Notes under the pieces: model-generated
Database searches by the model: none
Seen by the model: the letters and a program-made list of their open reading frames with translations, nothing else
What the model was told of the DNA's origin: nothing
NCBI RefSeq assembly: GCF_003149185.1
Contig: NZ_QGDO01000002.1
Span: 186,001-250,000, forward strand
Origin: Sediminitomix flava
GTDB lineage: Bacteria > Bacteroidota > Bacteroidia > Cytophagales > Flammeovirgaceae
Direction: 5' to 3'
DNA: 64,000 bases
Position numbers and translations under genes: made by a program
Shown here: piece by piece, positions 55,744 to 63,519 of the stretch
Layout of the letters: every line of letters starts with the position of its first letter
Position numbering within the stretch: position 1 is the first letter of the stretch

Positions 55744-55817
55744 GGTCCTATAGCTCAGTTGGTTAGAGCACCTGACTCATAATCAGGTGGTCCCTGGTTC
55801 GAGCCCAGGTGGGACCA
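55744..55817 (+). tRNA. tRNA with anticodon CAT (Met or lysidine-type Ile)
   Basis: Full cloverleaf. Acceptor GGTCCTA pairs with TGGGACC and the discriminator is A. The anticodon stem CCTGA/TCAGG flanks the loop CTCATAA, with the anticodon at 55778-55780. The T-loop is GGTTCGAGCC. 3' CCA is not encoded. The acceptor pairs C4-G69 and C5-G68 match features used by TilS to recognise tRNA-Ile2, so Ile(CAT) is favoured over elongator Met; sequence alone does not settle it. The 3' end borders the accessory region. Confidence 0.9.
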
Positions 55818-55831
55818 CTTTAAAGGTTTTT

Positions 55832-55870
55832 AAAACGCTGTAAATCAAGTATTTACAGCGTTTTTGTTTT
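55832..55870 (+). terminator. Terminator between tRNA and DUF6371 gene
   Basis: AAAACGCTGTAAAT pairs with ATTTACAGCGTTTT, followed by TGTTTT. Usable on both strands. Confidence 0.8.
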
Positions 55871-55908
55871 TATAGGTCGATCTATAGGTCAATCTTTTTA
55901 ATTTGTTT

Positions 55909-56784
55909 TCACCGAAGGTTTTCTAACCTTTGTCTCGCCAAAGGATTCTTCATTAAATGATCATCCACTAATATATCCGCAATATCAATACCTGAATCTT
56001 CCTCTGGATAAGGATCAATGAATACTGCATCACAAAACTTAGAAATTTCTTCACACTTTCTAAACCAAGCGTTTCTTGCATTGTCATGAAAGTCGGGTAT
56101 GACGAAAACTCTTCGGCCTTCTAATACACGACATTTACCAACTGAAAAATTAGATAAACCTCCAGTTGCTAACCAAATCATATTAGGATAGACAATACGT
56201 CCTATAATTGCAGTTTTTTCACTCTCAACAATACAGACATCTTGATCTAGGTTGTTTTTAAGCAGGTGCTCACCAAAAAGACAACTTGTGTATCCATCAC
56301 TATTCTTAAATGGCTGTAGAGGAGGTATAGACTTATTACGATGACCGTTTTTATTATAAAACATCACCTTAGCTTTTCTAACATTATCTTCTACATCAAT
56401 TTGCCAAAATACAGCTCCGCCATCTTTTGATGAACCTAAGCAATACTCTTCTATTGCATCTGTTATTTTAGATAGTCCAAATACGGTTTCTAGGAATGTG
56501 TATAAATTATTCTCTTTTTTTGCTTTACAAATAGGACCAAATTTTTCGTAAGTTATAAACCTAATGGCTACGGGCTTAGCTTCAACTACGGATCTATCAT
56601 AGACTCTTTCATAACTAGTATCCTTATATTCATCGATGAAATTAGTATCACACGCATGGCAAAAACCATAATCCGTTTCGCCTACATATGGAATAAACTT
56701 ACCATCACGATTACTTTTACCGCATGGACATTTTTTAGCGATTGAATATCTATTCCCCTTAAAAAAATTCATTGAAAAAGTCAC
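55909..56784 (-). CDS. DUF6371 / Toprim-like primase of an integrated element
   Basis: 291 residues. An N-terminal zinc-finger-like region (CPCGKSNRDGKFIPY, GFCHACDTNF, about residues 18-48) resembles CHC2-type primase fingers. A Toprim-like domain follows, with VCIVESEKTAIIGR (acidic metal residue, about 195-208) and RVFVIPDFHDNARNAW (about 230-245). This is the DUF6371 pattern frequent in Bacteroidota mobile islands next to DUF3987 genes. Start ambiguous: MTFSMNFF, where Met5 is also possible. Nearest gene to the tRNA. Confidence 0.8.
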   Translation of the reverse strand: MTFSMNFFKGNRYSIAKKCPCGKSNRDGKFIPYVGETDYGFCHACDTNFIDEYKDTSYERVYDRSVVEAKPVAIRFITYEKFGPICKAKKENNLYTFLETVFGLSKITDAIEEYCLGSSKDGGAVFWQIDVEDNVRKAKVMFYNKNGHRNKSIPPLQPFKNSDGYTSCLFGEHLLKNNLDQDVCIVESEKTAIIGRIVYPNMIWLATGGLSNFSVGKCRVLEGRRVFVIPDFHDNARNAWFRKCEEISKFCDAVFIDPYPEEDSGIDIADILVDDHLMKNPLARQRLENLR

Positions 56785-56935
56785 TTAATTACCACTTAAT
56801 GAAAAAAAACAACATAAACAACTGACTATCAATAGATTAAAATTATGGTAATTAAATTCACTACAAATTTAATTACCAGTAAAACTACACACTCATTATC
56901 AGTCACTTACAACACATTATATTAAATATTGGTAA

Positions 56936-58399
56936 TTAAGGACGTGTATAAACACCCCGGGACACTTTTTTTAGTTCCTTACTAGCCCTTTCGCGGATTG
57001 TACTTGATCCTATAGCAGAATTTTGTTTCCAAACAAATTCTATTATTTTCTCCATTTTCATAAATTTTTTATCATGAAAAACTAGGTCCCAATCGATTTC
57101 TTTATGTTGAGGTTTCCGTCCCCTTTTCTTCGAGTTTTTAATTTTGCGAGAAGCTTTCATAGAAGTAGAGATTAAATAACGTGTTATTTCTGCAGCTGAA
57201 CTTACGGTTCCTGCACTTATATTTTCTTGAAAAAAATCTCCATTAACTGAAGCTTGAATAGCATGTAATACTAAACACAATCGACCAAAATGTGATTGAA
57301 ACTTAGAAAACAAAGTTTTAATAAAAGACACATCCTTCCCTTCGTAATTATTATAAATCTGTCTTAAAGTGTCCATAACAGATTTGTATTCTACTTTTGC
57401 ATCTTCTGACAAATAGAATACAAAGGGTTTCTCATGGTTATAATCTTTAGTCTTAATTAGGTCATTAAACTTCAAAATAGTAGTTTCATACCACTCTATT
57501 ACTCCATTTTGATCACCTGTAGAATTCCACTCTTTTTGTTTGAAATCAGATGCATCAACAAATAAGAGCCTAAAAAACATTCCAGACTCCATGTGATCTC
57601 CTTTACCCAAATTATGTAATACACCAGGTTGTATCCCTCCAATTAGGCTCATATATGGTTTATCAATACGAAGATGATCACTTGACTTTCTATTGATTAT
57701 AATAGGGGTATGAGAATGTAATGAAAGTAACTTTTCTACATCATCTCCTTTTCTATATTTATTTAAACCATTAAATAAACTCATCACCTCATCCTGAACA
57801 GCAAATACACCTTTCTTATTATTAATTAAGACTTCAGCTAAACTCTCAAAAGTAAAATCATTAATAATAGATTGAATCAAATGCGGTTTTTCAAAATTAG
57901 AATCTTCTCCAGAGTTCATTTCCAACTCTTTGACTTTCTGTTTATACTCTTCGTATAACCTTCGATCTAGTTCTTGTAAAGGTCTTGTTAGTACTTTGAT
58001 TACAGGTGTCTTGCCAACACCCGAATACCCAACAAAAGTCAACCAGAGAGATGCCGAATGCCTTATACCTGGCTTCTCTTCAAAAACAAAGTGAGTACCC
58101 AATAATGATGAAAAAACTGGAAGTAATCCACTCAATATAAATTGAATAGGAAGCCCCAAAGAATCAGAAACCTTAGTCGAAAAATCTTGATATAACTTAG
58201 GGAAAACCTCTATTGGAAATGGTACACCATCATTCAAGGCTTTTACAAACTCTACAGAGTCTTGAGAACCCATAACAATACTAGCCTTAAAACTAAGGCT
58301 AGTATTAGAATTTTTCTCACTTTGATTTACTTTACTTACCAAAGCTTCATCAAAAGCAGCTTTAGACAACTTGGAGTTAGACTGTTTACGATTACCCAT
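56936..58399 (-). CDS. DUF3987 P-loop protein of an integrated element
   Basis: 487 residues. The Walker A motif is GYSGVGKTPVIKVL (about residue 125). Later features include PYMSLIGGIQPGVLHNL and FFRLLFVDASDF (DUF3987 core), and a basic linker (SRKIKNSKKRGRKPQHKEID) before a C-terminal HTH-like helix. DUF3987 proteins occur with Toprim/primase genes in Bacteroidota and proteobacterial genomic islands and are presumed replication or transfer helicase-like proteins. It overlaps the end of the HTH gene by eight bases, so they are coupled. Confidence 0.85.
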   Translation of the reverse strand: MGNRKQSNSKLSKAAFDEALVSKVNQSEKNSNTSLSFKASIVMGSQDSVEFVKALNDGVPFPIEVFPKLYQDFSTKVSDSLGLPIQFILSGLLPVFSSLLGTHFVFEEKPGIRHSASLWLTFVGYSGVGKTPVIKVLTRPLQELDRRLYEEYKQKVKELEMNSGEDSNFEKPHLIQSIINDFTFESLAEVLINNKKGVFAVQDEVMSLFNGLNKYRKGDDVEKLLSLHSHTPIIINRKSSDHLRIDKPYMSLIGGIQPGVLHNLGKGDHMESGMFFRLLFVDASDFKQKEWNSTGDQNGVIEWYETTILKFNDLIKTKDYNHEKPFVFYLSEDAKVEYKSVMDTLRQIYNNYEGKDVSFIKTLFSKFQSHFGRLCLVLHAIQASVNGDFFQENISAGTVSSAAEITRYLISTSMKASRKIKNSKKRGRKPQHKEIDWDLVFHDKKFMKMEKIIEFVWKQNSAIGSSTIRERASKELKKVSRGVYTRP

Positions 58400-58583
58400 T
58401 ACAACCTCCTTCCTTAATTGCGTTAACTACCTCTTCAAAATCATAAAAAAGGCTACCTCCAATTTTATAAGAAGGTATCAATTCGGCCTTAGTCCAGTTG
58501 TGAATTGTTTGGCGAGTCTTTCTAAGTCTTTTAGCTAACTCGGCTACAGTTATTAATGAATTAGATAATTCATTTTTTTTCAT
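58392..58583 (-). CDS. Excisionase-like HTH protein
   Basis: 63 residues with the winged HTH of excisionase/MerR-type DNA-binding proteins (HTH_17): ITVAELAKRLRKTRQTIHNWT, ELIPSYKIGGSLFYDFEEV. It heads the HTH-DUF3987-DUF6371 operon. By position and fold it could be the recombination directionality factor, but its integrase partner is not in the window. Confidence 0.85.
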   Translation of the reverse strand: MKKNELSNSLITVAELAKRLRKTRQTIHNWTKAELIPSYKIGGSLFYDFEEVVNAIKEGGCNG

Positions 58584-59231
58584 TGTAAATAATATTTAGA
58601 TAAAACATAAAAATCCTTCTCACCTTGAAAAGAATATTTTATGTAGTTCTGCCTCCGACAGAAAGGTCAAAAGGGCGCCATGCAACCGAAGTGTAAATGG
58701 GGATACAACCTTAGAAATTACTTTAATATTTTATATATTATACTCGCATAATACTATTATTACATCATTTTACAATTTTTTTTGCTCAAACACGGCTTAA
58801 ATCCTTTTTACCAACTACCTAAATGAATAACTAGTAGATGGCTAACCCAGCACTATAATTAAGGCTTTGATAGCAATTACATTTCTTAAATAATCCATAT
58901 AACCTATCGAAACTAGATACAAAAATTCATTCTTATAGAAATGTCTAAACAATGCATCATAGACTTAATAATTGATTAGAAACTCACCTCTTTCTACCTC
59001 GAATAGAAAACTAATATTTCTTATAAGTCAAACTCATTTCATCCCAAAAAGTAATATATACTCATACTTTATTTTTAGGCAAATGAAAGCGTTGATCAAT
59101 CTCTAATTCTAACGTTTCGATAAGAAGGCTTGCTTTTAATGCATTTGAACAATGGAGGGACAAGTATATAAATACTATCTTTTTTAAATTTCAAATACAA
59201 ACTATCTATATTTATTTATAACCATTTCTAA
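58584..59231. other. AT-rich region upstream of the island operon, no gene seen
   Basis: About 650 bases. No ORF or RNA recognised. One less AT-rich patch lies at about 58650-58710 (CAAAAGGGCGCCATGC within it). Presumably holds the divergent promoters. Confidence 0.4.
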
Positions 59232-60770
59232 GTGATCATGAAACAGCTACTTTTTACACTACTATTTATTATTGTTAGTATCTATCAGAGCTTGGCACAA
59301 GGACGAACAGTTATTACAGAGGTGAATTATCAAGACAGTGTATTTAAAACTGAGCTAAAACTAGACTCAATAGACTTCAAATGTTTCGTGAATTTCTCAT
59401 GGAAACGGATTGCTTCAATCGCTTACTTCAATGGAAGCAATTTTCTTGAAGGTGCTGATTTTTATAATACTCAATTTGACTCGTTAGTAGACTTCTCGCC
59501 ATCTTATTTTAATATTGTAGATTTTTCCAAAGTGAAATTTAAGAAAGTTAACTTCTATGATGCTAGATTTGATAATAATGCTTACTTCAAGCAGACTCAA
59601 TTTCGTTCATCTACCAATTTCGATAACACTAGGTTTGATTCAACTGTAGATTTCTCAAAGTCTCATTTCCTTGATACAGTCACTTTCTCTAATGCCCAAT
59701 TTTATGATAATGCCACTTTTTTAAACAACCAATTCCACAAAACTTCAAATTACCTTAATAGTCAATTTGGTAAAATCGCCTTATTTAAAGGAACTATTTT
59801 CCTTGAAAAAGTAAATTTCCAAGATGCCAAATTTGGTTTATTCGCTGATTTCTCAGGAGTTAACTTTCATGATAAAGTAGATTTTCAGAAAACTATATTT
59901 GGCTCAACAGCAAATTTCTATAAAGCTGTATTTAAAGGCGAAACTATATTTGAATACTCAATTCTACCTAATATTATATCATTTAAAAAAGCTAGAACCA
60001 GATATATCATTGACCTTAGTCTCACTCGATTAGACAGTGCAAAAACAGAATGTCTAATTGACCTTTCCTATACAAACATTAGTAAATTTAAATTTAACTA
60101 TAGTCACAATTTCAAACTTTACACATCATTAGATACTTCAACATATGAATTAGGTCTCGAAGAATTAGATCTAGAAAAAAGAGCAACAGAAGTTGAGGCT
60201 ATGTATGAACAGCTTATGCAAATGCAAAAAAATTATGGATATAATAAAGGCTATGCTAAAGCAGATAAAGAATTACAAGAATATCTATATACTACAAGTG
60301 CTCAAATTACTTGGGAAAAGTATGCTTGGTACAACCCTTTAAGATACGGATTATGGGCATGGCACATGGGGTGGAACCTTATCAATAAGTTTTGGTGGGA
60401 TTATGGTTATAATAAAACTCAAATATTCCTTTGTAGCTTTGTGATCTTTCTTATGTTCTGTACAATCAATACTCTTCTAGCCTGGTATTCAAAAATTGAT
60501 AGTATTTATCAAGTTGACTCTATAAAACCTCGCTCAAAAAATGATATTACTAATCATAATTACATTTACTACATAAAACAAATCACTCTCTGTTTTTATG
60601 ATGCTTCGATATATACGGGTCTTATTTTCTTTGGGATAAAAGTAGATACAGAAAAAGTCAACTATGACAATCACATAGGAGCCATCTATCTATATATCCA
60701 ATATACCATTGGATTAGTTTGTCTTGCTTACATGACAAATGCAATTATTATTGGCCCGAAGATTCTTTAG
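59232..60770 (+). CDS. Periplasmic pentapeptide-repeat protein with C-terminal membrane domain
   Basis: 512 residues: a signal peptide (ends SLAQ), then about 200 residues of pentapeptide-like repeats with Phe in the central position (ADFYNTQFDSLVDF; VNFYDARFDNNAYF; FSNAQFYDNATF), expected to form a right-handed beta-helix. A hinge with Glu-rich helix (GLEELDLEKRATEVEAMYEQ) follows. The C-terminal about 120 residues have hydrophobic segments at about 395-418, 450-469 and 481-508, resembling TM1-loop-TM2 of small ion channels but without a GYG filter. Function unknown. Signal-peptide placement puts the repeats outside the cytoplasm, unlike most pentapeptide proteins. Confidence 0.75.
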   Translation: MIMKQLLFTLLFIIVSIYQSLAQGRTVITEVNYQDSVFKTELKLDSIDFKCFVNFSWKRIASIAYFNGSNFLEGADFYNTQFDSLVDFSPSYFNIVDFSKVKFKKVNFYDARFDNNAYFKQTQFRSSTNFDNTRFDSTVDFSKSHFLDTVTFSNAQFYDNATFLNNQFHKTSNYLNSQFGKIALFKGTIFLEKVNFQDAKFGLFADFSGVNFHDKVDFQKTIFGSTANFYKAVFKGETIFEYSILPNIISFKKARTRYIIDLSLTRLDSAKTECLIDLSYTNISKFKFNYSHNFKLYTSLDTSTYELGLEELDLEKRATEVEAMYEQLMQMQKNYGYNKGYAKADKELQEYLYTTSAQITWEKYAWYNPLRYGLWAWHMGWNLINKFWWDYGYNKTQIFLCSFVIFLMFCTINTLLAWYSKIDSIYQVDSIKPRSKNDITNHNYIYYIKQITLCFYDASIYTGLIFFGIKVDTEKVNYDNHIGAIYLYIQYTIGLVCLAYMTNAIIIGPKIL

Positions 60771-61177
60771 ACTAAAGGCCTAAACGTAGAACCCCCTTAC
60801 TTATTTTGATTAGATACTCCATTAATAGCTAACGAAATGAATCACACTTTTCTATTATTTAAAACTAAAATGCTAACGAAACTGTAACGTGATCTATTTA
60901 CAAGCAATCAAAATAAACGGAACGAATGTAAACACTCAACCGCCCCTCAGAAGAGGCAAATAGATAGTCCTTTTTAAGTGAGTTTAAATCCAGATATTAT
61001 AGGGACTTTTTTCTTGGAGGTATAGATTCTGTTAATATCAAAAACAATAGTTAACCTGACATAAATACGTGACACAAATAGTCATGCTAAAATAAATTAC
61101 TCGATAAAAAGAGGAAACCAGCCACCTAAAGCCCCCCCTCTTTCTGTACGACTATGGAAGCCCCCCTATTGCTAAAA
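60771..61177. other. Intergenic region with C-tracts, no gene seen
   Basis: About 400 bases. A C7 tract at 61132-61138 and a C6 tract at 61161-61166 stand out in AT-rich DNA. No ORF or RNA recognised. Confidence 0.5.
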
Positions 61178-61456
61178 CTATACTTTATTTTTTGTTCTAG
61201 CTCTTTGCATTATTTCTTCTAAATTAGACTTTTGAAATTCTTCATCTATTTTAGCCATAAATTCTTCTACTCCTTCACTGGAAGGAAAGGTTACAGCTTT
61301 TTCCTTAAGTCGAACTACCACTTTACCTGTTATTTTATCGAAAGTAGTTCTACAATAGTTTGAATAATAGCTTGTCCCCATCAACATTGACTCTCTAAAC
61401 TTCAAATGACTTATCTCTTTTCTGATTTGTTGCAGTTCTTTCTCTTTGTCTTGCAT
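61178..61456 (-). CDS. Small coiled-coil protein, unknown
   Basis: 92 residues from ATG 61456 (MQDKEKELQQIRKEIS); the longer frame from 61501 adds 15 residues of non-coding character. The N-terminal half is a strong coiled-coil (KELQQIRKEISHLKFRES), the rest basic and helical (GKVVVRLKEKAVTF). No domain recognised. The downstream C-tracts end within 12 bases of its stop. Divergent from an HTH gene, with 88 bases between starts. Confidence 0.55.
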   Translation of the reverse strand: MQDKEKELQQIRKEISHLKFRESMLMGTSYYSNYCRTTFDKITGKVVVRLKEKAVTFPSSEGVEEFMAKIDEEFQKSNLEEIMQRARTKNKV

Positions 61457-61544
61457 AATACAGAGATATATGTTGGTTGTATTAATAGAACCTCCAAACA
61501 AGAATTATAATTCATTTATTTAAACTATACTTCAATATTTAAAA

Positions 61545-62099
61545 ATGAAAGAACTCTACAGATATATAGGTAAAGATATTACGCTACAAGATTCTATTGG
61601 ATACAGTTTCACAGACAAGAATTACCACGATTGGGAACTAATTAAAGGAAATGAAATAAATGAATATAAAGACTTTTATTATCAGAAGGCTCTTGGATCA
61701 TTAGAACCAACTCCAAACCTATTCAAAAGCCTCATCTATTATAAAAATACATACTGGCTTAAGACCATAAATATTCAAGACTCATCAGCTATCATCTCCA
61801 TTATCTTTTCTCCATATGCCAAACATTCTCAAAAATATGAGTACTTCGAAAGGATCATTAAACTCAGAGAATATGGAACACTACACTTAGAGTTCAAAAA
61901 ACTTAGACATCAAGCTGGATTAACCCAAGCTGACGTTTGTCGTATAGCAGGTTTAGGCGTCAAGGAAGCTTTAAGTAAATTTGAACATAACGGCTATTCT
62001 AGTGAGAAAGGATATAACCCTAGTTTAAAAATTTTTGAGGGGTGGTGTAATGCTATTGGCTGTTATTTAAAACTTAAGAATCCCTCCCCTCATGAATAA
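61545..62099 (+). CDS. HTH (XRE-like) protein with novel N-terminal domain
   Basis: 184 residues. The C-terminal about 60 residues form an XRE/Cro-type HTH (LRHQAGLTQADVCRIAGLG; ALSKFEHNGYSSEKG). The N-terminal 110 residues (YRYIGKDITLQDSIGYSFTDK; YWLKTINIQDSSAIISIIFS) have no recognised match and look beta-rich. Possibly a regulator of the divergent small coiled-coil gene or an antitoxin-like protein; neither is shown. Start chosen at the only ATG near the frame's opening. Confidence 0.7.
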   Translation: MKELYRYIGKDITLQDSIGYSFTDKNYHDWELIKGNEINEYKDFYYQKALGSLEPTPNLFKSLIYYKNTYWLKTINIQDSSAIISIIFSPYAKHSQKYEYFERIIKLREYGTLHLEFKKLRHQAGLTQADVCRIAGLGVKEALSKFEHNGYSSEKGYNPSLKIFEGWCNAIGCYLKLKNPSPHE

Positions 62100-62160
62100 T
62101 CAAACACTAACCAGAAATGGAAGGCTTTGAATACATTATCAGATGCAAACTATTAATTTG

Positions 62161-63519
62161 TTACTTAAGAGGTACTTGGACCTTTTTACATAATTCTTCA
62201 TATGATGATACAATACCAGAGATGTAGTCATGCGAACTCGTTCCTAAGTAGAACTTAAACAGCTTTTTAGGGCACAAAGTAATATTTAGGATCTTATCTT
62301 CTTTGAAAATGAGAATAGGTAAATCAACCCAACCGATGTATTCCATTTCTTCAGCTTCTGATGCTAGGTTAGGGAAAAGAAAACAGTTGAGTATCTTTTT
62401 ATCATTATACTCTTGTTCAAAATATTTTTGATAGACAATTTGTTTGGTGACATCTGCAATACCCGGTTGCCCTGTCAATGTTTCTTTTCCTTCAGAAGTA
62501 GAGCCTCGTTTTAATGCATAATACTTAGCATCCAGTACCAATAGAAAATCATTCCCTTCATGTAAAATATCGGGTTGATGTTTTCTAGCTTCCTTGATAT
62601 CGTTGCCATGTGTATCATGCCATACAGGTTTCTCGATTTTGTCTTGAAGAATATGTTGATCTTTGAAAGCCGCTTTGCATGCACTTTCCCAAATGCTATC
62701 AAATTTCTTGGTACCAAATAAGCTGAGCAAGTCTTCGCTTTGTTCGGATTGATGGCTGATCAAGAGCTTTATCCGTTTGAGAAGTTGAATACTTCTATCT
62801 TGAAAAACCGAATGCAGTTCTCGGTCGATGATATTGAGTAAATAATCATCTTCCCCAAGACGTTCTTTCTCGACATGGTACTTTTCTTCAACCATAACTC
62901 CAATCCCCAAAAGGTCTGCATACTTGTCGGCACAATAGGAAACTGCCCATTGGTGGAGCTGTTGGATAATGCTATCTTCCAAACGTTCTTTGTAATGGGT
63001 AATAGTATCCACATAATAGGGTTGTCCTTTGTGGAAAATAGGATCAGTTAGTTCAATGGTACGTTCCCAATTGATCTCGCCATCCCCATTATAGACCAAG
63101 GTTTCTCTCTGTTCATCCCAAAGTCCATGCGTGATAAAATCGTCTAACAGCCAAGAAGCCGTAGCCGCTTCATTGTATAAATCATGGTCTTCATGCAAGA
63201 ACTCTTCTCCTTCGAGTTGCAGTAAATAGTTCTTGGCATATTGCTGTAAGGAAGCAATGATAAGTTTTGTGTGTTCAAGCTGTATTTCCTCTTCTGTAGC
63301 CCAATTTTGAGCATACTTGGGAAGTACAGATATGATAATATTCTTTGCAGTGATTAAGCCTACGTACTTGAACTTTAGCTTGCCTTTTTCCTTTGCTTCT
63401 TGCAAGATACCTTTTGCCATCAGCTGTTGGCAGAGAGCTGAGGGCAAAAGATCATTGAGATCGCTTTTTGAAAAGGACTTTAGTTCGTGGAAAAAATGAA
63501 TATGATTATTCTTGGTCAT
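62161..63519 (-). CDS. LlaJI/McrC-type restriction endonuclease subunit
   Basis: 452 residues. The N-terminal part matches LlaJI-family nucleases (FKYVGLITAKNIIISVLPKYAQNW). A PD-(D/E)xK site reads HQPDILHEGN (Asp about 315) and LLVLDAKYYALKRG (Asp about 329, Lys about 331), followed by GQPGIADVTKQIVYQKYF. It is the DNA-cleaving partner of the McrB-like NTPase encoded upstream; their genes overlap by 14 bases. The system likely restricts foreign DNA, perhaps modified or specifically methylated. No methyltransferase lies within the window. Confidence 0.75.
   Translation of the reverse strand: MTKNNHIHFFHELKSFSKSDLNDLLPSALCQQLMAKGILQEAKEKGKLKFKYVGLITAKNIIISVLPKYAQNWATEEEIQLEHTKLIIASLQQYAKNYLLQLEGEEFLHEDHDLYNEAATASWLLDDFITHGLWDEQRETLVYNGDGEINWERTIELTDPIFHKGQPYYVDTITHYKERLEDSIIQQLHQWAVSYCADKYADLLGIGVMVEEKYHVEKERLGEDDYLLNIIDRELHSVFQDRSIQLLKRIKLLISHQSEQSEDLLSLFGTKKFDSIWESACKAAFKDQHILQDKIEKPVWHDTHGNDIKEARKHQPDILHEGNDFLLVLDAKYYALKRGSTSEGKETLTGQPGIADVTKQIVYQKYFEQEYNDKKILNCFLFPNLASEAEEMEYIGWVDLPILIFKEDKILNITLCPKKLFKFYLGTSSHDYISGIVSSYEELCKKVQVPLK

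Noticed and set aside
58584-61177. CRISPR array or replication origin iterons
   Set aside because: No regularly spaced direct repeats were seen in these AT-rich gaps.
62511-63014. Small minus-strand ORFs inside the LlaJI-like gene
   Set aside because: Same-strand out-of-frame shadows of a gene with a clear nuclease motif.
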